Shown one piece after another: positions 11,453-20,739 of a stretch of DNA of 64,000 bases (its first letter is position 1; the number at the start of each line of letters is the position of its first letter). Position numbers and translations under genes: made by a program. This DNA comes from Incurvaria masculella (lineage: Eukaryota; Arthropoda; Insecta; Lepidoptera; Incurvariidae): NCBI GenBank assembly GCA_946894095.1, contig OX335649.1, positions 15,642,001-15,706,000 of the forward strand. Direction: 5' to 3'. The notes below the pieces were generated by a model. The model did not search any database, was not told the origin of the DNA, and worked only from the letters and a program-made list of their open reading frames with translations.

Positions 11453-12422
11453 TTGTGCCCATGGGCTTTAGAACTTTCACGGGGCTGCGAAAACGATGCC
11501 GGTAGCGATACTTCACACTAGGGGGAGAGGAGCCGGGGGCGGCGGCGGGGAGCGGCGGCGGGGGGAGGGCAGACGTCGTGACTGTTTGGTGTCCGTTTGG
11601 CGAATTTTCAAGGCACTAGCGATTTGTAAAACTTAGTACATGTACATTTAACTACCCGGGAATTAGGATTGGCTAAATAGAATTCCGTTCCGCTTACGCT
11701 AAGATGGGGCTGTCATACAAACTGCAATGCTATGCACGGCTCGGCTTTGCGGCGGCAGCGCTTACTTTTACTGAAGTACGGCTTGGTATTTCCTGCAACT
11801 TTAGGACTACTTGGCATCACGCTAAATCGCCGGAGGAGCGACCAACAGAATAAAATCCTTGAGAACCAATTACTCGATTTAGATGTGCATTGTATCTACG
11901 TCTAGCCTGATTCTACTAAAAACTTATAGATTACATAATATAACGCTTCATTACCAGAAGGGTAAGTAGTGAGTCTTAAAGTCTTATAACATGCGAACCA
12001 CTTACCTGATTTATATGCTTATTTTATCAATGTATAGCATCTCTGGGAGCTGTCAGGTTCGAGATGGGTTACTGTTTTCGATGTTGAGGCTGGCTGTGGG
12101 TTGGAGTCCACGCAAAACTTACCTACGTTACACGTTACTTACTAGGTAAGCAATGTAGCAGTGAAAGTGCAGAAAGGTTCTCGCGTCAATTTTTTTTTTT
12201 TTAAATAGCCACCAAACGTCAACGAAGCTCTAAATGGGAATTATTGGATGTTTCTCATTAAATCATGCTATTTCGGCTCGAACGATCTTGATTAAATTTG
12301 GTAGATGGATACATTGTCCTGGACCAGTTTGACCCTATTTTGGACCAGTCATGTGGGCTACTTTTTATCCATGAGATAATTTAGCCGACACTAACCCGAG
12401 CGGAGCCGGGTACCGCAGCTAG
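11453..12422 (+). mobile_element. 5'-truncated Helitron, inverted partner of the 10-kb copy
   Basis: From ATTGTGCCCATGGGCTTT (11453 on) to the terminal hairpin and CAGCTAG (12419-12422, followed by T), this copy is the reverse complement of the element at 10092-11196 with many substitutions and indels. It lacks the recognisable TC start and the CATC tract, and an approximately 130-bp part present in the first copy (near 10870-11000) is replaced or missing. Head-to-head placement makes a 2.3-kb imperfect palindrome. Confidence 0.65.
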
Positions 12423-12579
12423 TTTATTATATATTATTGTAACATCAAGTAATACACCGAAAGTACTTAACCATTTCATACATATTAAGCGAATACACTT
12501 TGTAATGGCACTGAAGGACCCTGGCGAAAGGCCCGTACATTGGTGGTGCCAAACCGCATGTACTAACTACGCGTATGTA
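12423..12579. other. AT-rich spacer before the GC-rich block
   Basis: Unique sequence. Base composition changes sharply near 12580. Confidence 0.4.
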
Positions 12580-12850
12580 ATCTGTCACCGCACACACGAC
12601 GGAGGCGCCTCTTGCGGCCGCCACGGCGGCAGCGGCGGCAGCGGCGGCAGGCGGTGGCGGGCGGCGTGACGTAAGCGGCCAGGGCGGAAGGCGCCTGCGC
12701 CCGCCCCGGCCGGCCGTCACTCGCTCGGCGGCCGCGCGCCGCGACACAGCCTCCCCGCGCAGCGCCGCGCCCCGCGACCCCCCACCCCCGCCCGGCCTCA
12801 ACTTGATACACAACTTTCGAACTTCCCGCGCCGCTTCGCGCATCCGATGT
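12580..12850 (+). promoter_or_regulatory. GC-rich, promoter-like block
   Basis: This is the longest very GC- and CpG-rich stretch in the window, with many GGCGG/GCC boxes and a CRE/ATF-like site, GTGACGTAAG, near 12665-12675. Repeated GGCGGCAGC trinucleotide units lie at 12625-12650. It is not part of any repeat seen elsewhere here. Together with the splice donor 180 bp downstream, it may be the promoter and start of a host gene transcribed to the right. That is inference: no TATA box or conserved protein is visible, and either strand could be used. Confidence 0.4.
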
Positions 12851-13030
12851 TTATCTAACGAACGAAGTAGACACTGGATGCTGCTCGTGCGGTGAATATA
12901 ACGTGAGTGTGACTCGGTTGCTGAGTTCGGGTGTGGATCGGTAGTGAGGATATGTAACTGGATTTGGGGACCGAAGTGTGAAAAGTTTAGTTTTTTGATT
13001 GCTGAAAAAATAAGCAGACTATTATTCTAG
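12851..13030 (+). other. Possible noncoding first exon ending in a perfect splice donor
   Basis: Following the GC-rich block, the sequence of balanced composition ends at CTAG/GTAAGTGT, an exact match to the AG|GTAAGT donor consensus (intron would start at 13031). The few ATGs inside open only very short frames, so it would be 5' untranslated sequence. No matching acceptor or coding exon could be identified downstream. The start is arbitrary. Confidence 0.35.
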
Positions 13031-13804
13031 GTAAGTGTATCTTTGTGGCTTATTTTAAGTAGTGATTTTCATATCGATTACAATTGGTTTTGCAACGGTT
13101 CTCTTTCGCAGCAATTAAAGTCAACAATTCTCCGTCAAAAGATCCGTTCACGGTAGAGAAAAGCAAAAAATTACGCAAAATAAATTAAACGGAGCAGTCA
13201 TTAATTGTCAGCGTCGGAAAATTCGTCGGACGAAGCGAGAGTAAAGTGTCCTTTGTTATTCCTAATGAAGGTGTCCTTTACCGATTGCGCTCTCCAATTA
13301 ATATTAAGGGCGCCGAAAATGTTTCTTCGCACAAATGCAGCCTCCGGGACAGGACGTCATGACGACTCACCCGGAGTGCACTCGCTGCAGCCTCCGTATC
13401 CACCCCATCCCACGTTCCATCTCCGCCAGTTACATAACAAGCCGCCACCGCGGCGCCGCGCACTGAACGCCCAGCGAGACGATCGTGGGGCCCGGCAGGA
13501 CGCGACCGATGGGAATCAATAGAGCCGAAATTAGATCGTAATCCCGCCGAGGTCTGGAATGGTTCGGCTGGGCAATTGGCGAGAGGACCGTAATGACGAA
13601 GCAATGCTTTACTGGATTGAGAGAAATGGGTTTGGTGAACTTGTTAACTGAGACGTAAAGACGTGAATTCATATTTAGTGCTGTGTGCGTTTCGGCATTT
13701 ACAAACTAAACCGATTACTAGAAGTCTCACTGGATTTCATCCCATGAATGTCGTAAAATGCCACTAAGATATTTGTCGTTCGTAGTTACGATTACGATAC
13801 GTTT
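13031..13804. other. GC-moderate unique sequence, no confirmed exon
   Basis: Includes a GC-richer part at 13200-13640 that opens frames of about 105 codons on both strands (13205-13522 plus, 13278-13604 minus). Neither has a recognisable domain, and their overlap suggests composition rather than coding. The block is not repeated in the window, so a conserved regulatory or exonic role is possible. Confidence 0.35.
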
Positions 13805-14012
13805 GCCTTACTAAGTCGTAGGGTTCATTCCGCCCAGGTTCGTACCATCGCATAAATTGAACGATGGTCGAAGCGGCAATGAAATTTGTCTTACTTTTTA
13901 ATCTTGCACAATGTAGTCATGAAAAATAATAAAGGTCCTGGCATGGTACCTAGTTTCCTTGAGGTTTGCTGATGTGTGATATTAACCATGCAAGTCCAGT
14001 TACATAAAAATA
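13805..14012 (+). repeat. 5'-truncated SINE, main family
   Basis: Runs from CTTACTAAGTCGTAGGGTT through GGTTCGTACCATCGCAT, GGTCGAAGCGGCAATGAAA, AAAGGTCCTGGCATGGTACC to CCATGCAAGTCCAGTTACAT and AAAAA. It contains a short insertion in the middle and lacks the head. Confidence 0.75.
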
Positions 14013-14574
14013 CTCAAAAGCATAAAATCGGATTTGTATCTGCAGCCTGACCTTTCGTAGCCTAGCTGCTTTGGTTGCGCTTTTCATACCCGAAAGCGTT
14101 CTATACCCCGCGATCGAGGAGCGCGAGCGAGGAGCCGTGCCGGTTTAATGGCAGCAATTGTGTCGATAGCAGTGATGAGTTATACCGGCTCTACACCACA
14201 AGTCCAGAATGATCTCCGGAATTAATGTTTGAAACTTTGAGAAACCGCCAAGAACTCGCAAGAACTCGCAGAATGGTTGTAATTTCGCATAGTTTATATG
14301 GGTATGAAGGGACTTAATTAACAGCAAAAATCAGGAAAATTGACAGCAATATAATTAGTATAAAAAATAAATCATGCAGCCAGTTTCGTTAAAATGGTTG
14401 GTAAAAAATCGACTTAACAAAAACTCTTCCACAACAATCTGGAATTATTATTATACGTTCTGGAATGACTACCAAAAACGCAATGGATGTGATTTAATGA
14501 GGAGCGGGAAATGGGAATACGAGTAGTAGTTAAAGGAAGAAGAGAAATTTCTCGGAAAGGGGTTGCCTTGGAAT
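14013..14574. other. No gene seen
   Basis: Unassigned sequence. It contains a direct doubling of AAGAACTCGC near 14250-14270. Confidence 0.4.
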
Positions 14575-14750
14575 AACCAATCGCTAGTAGGGAGTGGGTT
14601 TGAAGATACCCAAGTCTACCAGTTCAAATTAACCCTGCTCATTTAAAGAGAAGATCTGGCATGACACCTACTTAGATCCACCGGGAAATACGGTTCGTTG
14701 GGCTTTTTATCATGTGTTTATTGGCTTCATGTCCAGTTCCATGAAAATTA
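14575..14750 (+). repeat. Highly degenerate SINE body (tentative)
   Basis: Order-conserved but poor matches to the SINE body: CTAGTAGGGAGTGGGTTTGA, CCAGTTCAAATTAACCCTGC, GGCATGACACCTA, TTGGGCTTTTTATCATG, TTCATGTCCAGTTCCATGAA. Very old if real. Confidence 0.35.
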
Positions 14751-15297
14751 AAATATTTAATTTACACACAAAAAAATTCAGTCCTAAGCTATGCATTTTT
14801 AATGACGTTAAATGGCCAGAACCTCACTTTCTTTTTCTTCTTTCACTTTCTACCGCTACAAAAAAGTAATTAAATATTCTAATGACGACGGAAAAGTAAC
14901 CATTCATCAAAAACGAAAGTAGCAACTTATCATGTTTTTCGCCAATTTAGCTGGGTGTTTCGCGCTGTTGTAACGGCAGAAAAAACAAAGGCTTTCAGGG
15001 GGGCGCGTGAGTCCGCCCGTGCGAGTGATACTGGACCCTGCTCACGTGCTCACAGTGTGTCCTGACGTTTTTAAAACGCCGCAATACAAGCGCGACATGT
15101 AGTACATTGTGTCATTCGTGTTATGCACGCGACTACCCTAAAATACAGCGTGTGGATTGTACGTTTTTACGTATTGTGCGTGATCGCCGGCTCGTTCAGT
15201 GTTCTATAATTTGCCTGAGTTTTATTGAACTTAATTTCCAACATTTCTGTCTAGTAGATCTATGTACACCCTAATTTTACTTATACAGATAGGTTTT
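14751..15297. other. No gene seen
   Basis: Unique sequence; 14990-15230 is relatively CpG-rich. No exon or element can be supported. Confidence 0.4.
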
Positions 15298-15479
15298 TTT
15301 TACCCGCTCCGCTTGGGTTAGTGTCATTTTGGACATGCACACGAGCGGAACCTAAAACGTGGTCCTAAACTGTCTATGGTCAAGCTGGAACTAACCATAC
15401 ACATTAAAAATCATTGAAATTAGTTGGGTGGTTGCGGAGATTATTGTGTATGTTATGTTTGTAATCTTTTGAAAGATAA
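15298..15479 (-). mobile_element. Helitron 3'-end fragment (diverged)
   Basis: Starts with TACCCGCTCCGCTTGGGTTA, the reverse complement of the Helitron terminal hairpin, then GTGTCATTTTGG and a region ending in AATTAGTTGGGTGGTTGCGG, as in the copy at 19396. The CTAG terminus itself is gone. It abuts mariner copy 1. Confidence 0.45.
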
Positions 15480-15481
15480 TA

Positions 15482-16764
15482 TTGGTTGGGGAAAAAGTTT
15501 CTTCGCATTTTTTAAGAAAATTCAAAACATTTTTTAATATGGTTTATTTACATTTAACTAAAGTATGTAGGTACCATTTTGTTCGATAACTTTTTGCCAT
15601 CTTGTAGGTAGGGACATGATCCCATTGCTATAGAAATATTGGGACTTCTGATCAATATACCGCGACAAGTGGTTTTGGCAGTCCTCTCGTGATGTTAACC
15701 TGACACTGCCTAAAGAATTCTGAAGAGACCTAAACAGGTGGAAATCTGAAGGTGCAAGGTCAGGACTATACGGCGGATGCATTAACACCTCCCAGCCAAA
15801 CTCTCTTAGTTTTTGCTGAGTGGCTAAAGATGTGTGAGGTCTAGCGTTATCATGATGAAAAACCACACCCCTTCTGTTGATTAATTCCGGCCGCTTTCTC
15901 TCAACTTCTTGCTTTAATCTCATCAGTTGTTCGCAGTAGAGTTCAGAATCGATGGTCCTGCCTGGTGGTAACAGCTCATAATGAATAATGCCCTTCCAAT
16001 CCCACCACACACACAGCATCACCTTGTTGCGAGTTAACCCGGGTTTCGCCACAGTCTGTGAAGCTTGACCGGCCTTTGACCACGACCTTTTTCGCACGTT
16101 CTTGTCGTACGTGATCCACTTTTCATCACCAGTTATCAGCTTCTTCAAAAATGGTTCGGTTTCATTACGTCGTAATAAAGAATCACAAATGAGTACACGG
16201 TTCATTAGGTTTCTTTCAGTGAGCTCGTGAGGTACCCAAATATCGAGCTTTTTTGTGTACCCAGTTTTTTTCAAATGCGCCAAAACTGTTTTGTGGTCAA
16301 TTCCTAGTTCTTCAGCTACGTCGTAACTACTGATATGCCGATCTTGCTCCACTTTTTCAAAAATGGCATCCATTTTATCCGTAATAGGGCGACCAGAGCG
16401 ACGTGCATCTTTGACATCAAAATTTCCGGATTGAAAACGCTTAAACCAAATTTGTGCTACTCTCACAGACACTGCACTAGGTCCATAAACATCGCAAATT
16501 TTTTTCGCGGCTTGCGTTGCATTTTTACCTTTTTTGTAGTAAAATTTTAAAATGTATCGAATTTCTTCATTAGATTCACTCATTTTGACAGTACGAAAAA
16601 CAAATGAGAATCACACATTTTCCTAATTTGAATTTGGAATTATGTTCTTTAAAATTTAAACTTTCAATGATACCAAAACCAGCCAGATACAAATAGTATA
16701 GCCAAAGAGATTTTATTACAAATTCATACATACTATAATGCGAAAAGACTTTTTCCCCGACCTA
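15482..16764 (-). mobile_element. Tc1/mariner element, mariner type, copy 1 (complete)
   Basis: The element is 1283 bp and carries one transposase gene. Its inverted ends share TGGT(T/C)GGGGAAAAAGT at the left and the complement at the right, followed by TTCGCATT. The element is flanked by TA at 15480-15481 and 16765-16766, the target duplication expected for mariners. It differs from copy 2 at four bases only (15908, 16129, 16160, 16722), so at least one insertion is recent. It lies between a Helitron fragment and a SINE. Confidence 0.93.
15558..16583 (-). CDS. Mariner transposase, intact (copy 1)
   Basis: This 341-residue protein has the usual length for mariner transposases, which cut the element out at its inverted ends and insert it at TA sites. 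The start Met at 16583 is followed by an N-terminal paired-type DNA-binding region: a helix-turn-helix with KKGKNATQAA and WFKRFQ (residues about 1-60), an AT-hook-like RRSGRP linker (61-66), then a second helix-turn-helix (about 70-110). The signature WVPHEL is at 116-121. The catalytic triad appears complete: D153 in TGDEKW, D245 in HHDNARPH and D280 in YSPDLAPSD. The 34 residues between the second and third Asp give the D,D34D spacing of true mariners, not mori-type D,D37D. No stop or frameshift is present, so it may be active. Introns are absent. The untranslated flanks are about 181 bp upstream and 76 bp downstream. The subfamily is not assigned. Confidence 0.95.
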   Translation of the reverse strand: MSESNEEIRYILKFYYKKGKNATQAAKKICDVYGPSAVSVRVAQIWFKRFQSGNFDVKDARRSGRPITDKMDAIFEKVEQDRHISSYDVAEELGIDHKTVLAHLKKTGYTKKLDIWVPHELTERNLMNRVLICDSLLRRNETEPFLKKLITGDEKWITYDKNVRKRSWSKAGQASQTVAKPGLTRNKVMLCVWWDWKGIIHYELLPPGRTIDSELYCEQLMRLKQEVERKRPELINRRGVVFHHDNARPHTSLATQQKLREFGWEVLMHPPYSPDLAPSDFHLFRSLQNSLGSVRLTSREDCQNHLSRYIDQKSQYFYSNGIMSLPTRWQKVIEQNGTYIL

Positions 16765-16788
16765 TATAATATTTTAGTAGTTATATGT

Positions 16789-17172
16789 GCTCGTAGTGTA
16801 GGGGCTAGAGGGCTTGCTCTTTCATGCGATAGGTTATCGGTTCAAATACTCGCCCCGGTCATGCACCAATTTCTTTCCCTTTCTGAGTTAGATAAGTGCA
16901 TTTATTTACGAATGAACGATTTTTCATGGTTAGGAACCCATGTAATACTGAGAGTCCCCTTCCCCTAATAGGTGCCAACTCGCACGAGTTGGCACCACCG
17001 CATTAGATGAAACTATGGTTGAAGCCGCTATAAAAAATTGTCCGTGTTTTCCATTCACTTTAGTGTGGCCGTGCTCATAAAGTCCTGGCATGGCACCTAA
17101 TTCCTTCAGGAATGTGGTGTATTGGACTAACTTCATGACGGTAGTAGTGTGGTATTAGCCATCTGTGACGGG
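16789..17172 (+). repeat. Full-length tRNA-headed SINE (head type A)
   Basis: The head reads GCTCGTAGTGTAGGGGCTAG with a B-box-like GGTTCAAATACTC near 16850, then ATGCACCA, a GAGTTAGATAAGTGCA connector, the shared body, and a tail ending in AGCCATCTGTGACGGG. Pol III transcription from the A/B boxes is expected for this class. It resembles the copy at 30789-31181. It lies 24 bp from mariner copy 1. Confidence 0.8.
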
Positions 17173-17740
17173 TTTCATATTAGTATATATGTGTGTGTAT
17201 GCGGGAGCGCGCATGGTTTTCGATACCTACCCGTCGTGTAATAAAAAACCAGTTGCTTCTGATTAGTTAAGAAGTACGCGTTTCATTATCCTTCTATTCC
17301 TGCATACCTACTACATATAAAAACTATTTGGTTACGACTACCGGAGAAGTTTCGTGTCGGTTCTTCTTCATCAGTAGTAATTGTTAAATGTTGAATCCTA
17401 CAGTTTTTTTAAAACAATTGCGGAGGGCACAGTCTCAGGTTAAAAATAATAAACTAATTAAACACGTCACATTTTATCACGTCACTTTTTAGTAGTCGTA
17501 TATGTTTCTAATTATACTTTTAAATTGGTGATTCATGATTAACCAGCGGTTGTACACTGCGCACTAACAAAATAATTAATAATAATTTCCACAAATAAAT
17601 AAAGATTAATTCCGCAATAGCACTAAACGTAAAAAAATTACTACCCAGAGGACATCATTATCAAATTCAGTTAGCGCCCCGACATTTTATTTTACGGCTC
17701 TGCCACAGTAATCCCATTACAGGCGGCTCCTGAAAAACAC
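17173..17740. other. No gene seen
   Basis: AT-rich unassigned sequence with a short TGTGTGTA tract near 17188. Confidence 0.4.
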
Positions 17741-17985
17741 GCTGTAACAGGAATATGACGTCGCCTGCCACGGTACAGCGGCTAATCGCTAATCTCCGGG
17801 TGCGCGGGGCTCGGGGGGTGCGAGGGGTGAGGGGAAGGTGTGCGGGGTGCGAGGTGAGCGGGGGTGGACTCATTCGGTTATTGTGCCCTGTCAGGATTAA
17901 TTGGGAAGCTTTCGGAACCAGGACCCGACGCGGAACGGCCCGAGGACGCAACGCGACTTTGAAGGTCAATTCTTGCGCTAATTAG
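17741..17985. other. G-rich unique block
   Basis: The plus strand is strongly G-rich, with repeated GGTGCGAGGGG-like runs (17790-17870). Overlapping frames on both strands read through it, which argues against coding. It is not seen elsewhere in the window. It may be a regulatory segment or able to form G-quadruplex structure (inference). Confidence 0.35.
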
Positions 17986-18137
17986 TTTACATACGGAATG
18001 TACACTCTTGAGTCCTTACTGACTATTTAAATAACTATCGACCAATTCTGGTGATTTAAAGATCGCGGATCGATTTTTTCGCTAGCGCTGTTGTTTCCGC
18101 TGCGTTAGACTATCAGAATACCAAATAATGTCAAAGG
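17986..18137. other. No gene seen
   Basis: Short unassigned spacer. Confidence 0.4.
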
Positions 18138-18345
18138 TTTTTTTATGTGACCACATGGATGGTTAATACCAGATCCACTCTCATGATATTACCCCAACGC
18201 ACCTCAAGGGAACTAGGTGCAATGCTAAGACCATCCTTTTATTGCACAGCTACATTGAACTGGATGGAAAACACGGACGATTTGCATTACCGCTTCGATC
18301 ATCGTTAAATCAATACGATGGTACCAACCTGATCGGTATTAATCG
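18138..18345 (-). repeat. 5'-truncated SINE, main family
   Basis: The minus strand carries the body from GTTGGTACCATCG to TGTGGTCACATAAAAAA. The plus strand shows ACATGGATGGTTAATACC, GGAACTAGGTGCAATGC and CTACATTGAACTGGATGGAA. The head is missing. Confidence 0.75.
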
Positions 18346-19395
18346 TAGAATTCCAACCACGAACAACGAATCCCTTAGTCAGCTTAATCAATAAAATCAA
18401 ATTCAATGGGCCTAACGGTATTGTTTTAACGTGACGAAACCCACACCTGAAATTAAAGCCTCTCCTGAGGACGCTCCTGATTCACCAACTCGGAATTTCC
18501 AGAATTGGCCTACAGCAACCAATGGCCCGCGTGGAAACTCCTCCAATCAATTGTTTGGTCCCGGATTTTACGTACCTTTATCGAATGATCGTTTTATGGT
18601 TGGCTTGAGGAGAGGTTTAAAATGTCATGTGGGCTCTGAGCGAGTGATTAATGTCGACCTCGTCGTCTATAACGTTTTCAGGCACACGTAATAAGTGGCG
18701 AGCTCAGTGGTGTGTCATCTAGTAATAAATTTATAATGTATTTATAATTTTACTCAGTTATATAAGACATTACATATGGATAACACGCAAATCTCCTTTT
18801 GAAAACGCTTTGTTCCAATTATGTTACTTCCGGACATTCTTAAGTGGAAAAACATTTTTTTTAATTACAATTATCTAAGAAGCAACGTTTGAATTTTTGT
18901 ATTCAGCATTTGCACTCAAAAAAATTCAGGCAAAAGGTACAACTTAATGCCGGAGGCTTTCTCTACCAGTTCACGTGAGCAGTAAGCGCGAGTAGCAGTT
19001 ATGGAGAAAATTAGTTTAATATATAAAACATAATTCTTATATAATACACAATATGCATTCATGAATATAAATAAGTGAATTAACTACTATATTAAATATA
19101 TTACTTATAATAACAATAAAAGATGACACTTAAAACAATAATAATTATTTGCAAAGGAAAACGAATATGTTGCAAATATAAATAAAAATGAGCAGACTAA
19201 CTTTAATGTATGTGAAGCGAGAAATAAAAGATATCTTTAATTTATAAAGTATTCAATTAGGAAAATTTGTCAACAATGGAAATAATAATGATATTTTATA
19301 TAATGCAAGACTTTTCTACGTGTGCGTGAACTCATGATGGACGATGCAAACCTATATTTTCTTTCTCCTTGACATGTCCTTAAATTATAAGTAAA
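18346..19395. other. No confirmed gene
   Basis: An 86-codon open frame at 18431-18691 has no domain I recognise; its P/N-rich start and lack of context make coding doubtful. The rest is AT-rich. Confidence 0.4.
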
Positions 19396-19545
19396 CTAGC
19401 TGCGGTACCCAGCTCCCGGAAAAACCTCGAAAACAATATATTTTGATAAAAATCTTTCAAGCTGAAGCCCATTCATGTTCACAAAATTTCTTCGATTTTT
19501 TTCGGGTGGTTTCTGAGATTACCATGTATGACCGTAGAGACGCAT
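19396..19545 (-). mobile_element. Helitron 3'-end fragment
   Basis: ACTAGCTGCGGTACCCAGCT at 19395-19414 is the reverse complement of the Helitron terminus (CTAG at 19396-19399). It is followed by a region related to 15400-15440 (TTCTTCGATTTTTTTCGGGT). The 5' end is not identifiable. Confidence 0.5.
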
Positions 19546-20083
19546 GATTTTTAAATGGTATCTTAGGGCTAGCAGTTGATTGTATCTGTCAAGCACCTAG
19601 GTATAGAAAATTCGTGGTTTATTTAATACTATTACCAGGAGTATTACTCGTCCCTAGTTGAATAGAACTGTAGCAATAAATAAAACAAACATAGTCGGCG
19701 TGAAACGATCCGATCCGATAGATTAACAATAAAGAAGATTTGGAGACCGATCCGATATTTAGACCCCTTTCCTTTGTCAAGGGTGAGAGGTGGAAGAAAG
19801 TGGACAATAGCAAACCCTAGCGGAGGGTCAGGTCAAGCGGTGGATGTATTTTTTATTAGGATCAACATAGAGAAGAAATTCTCTTAGTCGTTAGATTATC
19901 GTAATAGATTGATCTTTATGTCTTTAGAATTACCAAAGCGAAAAAACCGGTTTCATCAGCATCTAACTTACTGAGGAATCTCGGAAAATGTTTCCGATTT
20001 CTAACGTTTTCAGAGCAAATTCTAAAAATTTAGGATTTTTCTCACAAAAATGTGCTGAACTAACGATCTCAGGTCCAACTAAT
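19546..20083. other. No gene seen
   Basis: Unassigned AT-rich sequence ending with the 9-bp CCAACTAAT repeat that flanks the next element (20075-20083). Confidence 0.4.
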
Positions 20084-20730
20084 GAGTCGTATTCACTACG
20101 TATAATATTCGCAACGTATAAAAGTATTTTTTTCGAAAAAATCAAAACCATGCATATCGTATAATATTCACAACGTATATTTGTATACGTTGTGCATGAA
20201 GAAAGTTTAAAACTAGAATCAACTCTTTGCATCATGCATAACGTATAACAGTCACAACGTATAATATTCCTAACGTGAATTTATAAAAAAAGAAAATCAT
20301 GCAGAACGTATAATATGCCATTTAAGCACTGCATAAAGCGCCCTAATAAAGATACATTTAAGGCTGAAATTGCTACGAATCGATATTTGTTAAAGAGTAA
20401 CAAGGACACCTTACGCTAATTGAGACGGTCGAAAAGTCGCGTGCGAGTATACGCTTTAAAAGTATATTCATAAGGGCGCTTATCGTATGAAAAGTTTTTG
20501 GATTATATGATATGCATGGTTTTCTTTTTTTGTTAAATAAAGATCATAATTTTATACGTTGTTACTATTATACGTTTTGCATGGAGAAATAAGTAATTTT
20601 ATTTTTTAAACTTCTTCATGCACTACGTATAAAATTATACGATCTGCCGATTATACGTTGTGCATGGTTTTAAAATTTTGTTAAAATATGATATTATACG
20701 ATCTGCATATTAGACGTTCTGCCGTTCCCC
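20084..20730 (+). mobile_element. CGTATAA-array element, copy A
   Basis: A 647-bp repeat element flanked by 9-bp direct repeats CCAACTAAT (20075-20083 and 20731-20739), taken as a target-site duplication. I count 12 exact CGTATAA heptamers on either strand. Left-half ones point right and right-half ones mostly point left, so the element is a loose inverted repeat. Many are on a 16-bp pitch (20099/20115; 20158/20174; 20242/20258/20274). The recurring context is CATGCA(A/T)AACGTATAA. It encodes nothing. Copy B lies at 42951-43701 in opposite orientation. I do not recognise a named family. Confidence 0.7.
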
Positions 20731-20739
20731 CCAACTAAT

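Noticed and set aside
12445..12843. A 132-codon minus-strand open frame rich in Ala, Gly, Arg and Pro
   Set aside because: It is a by-product of the GC-rich block: other frames are open too, and there is no domain or conserved motif.
13205..13604. Overlapping 105-108 codon frames on both strands
   Set aside because: GC composition keeps stops away on both strands. No splice-consistent exon or recognisable domain.
16335..16550. A 71-codon plus-strand frame, also present at 59258-59473
   Set aside because: It is the antisense shadow of the mariner transposase gene.
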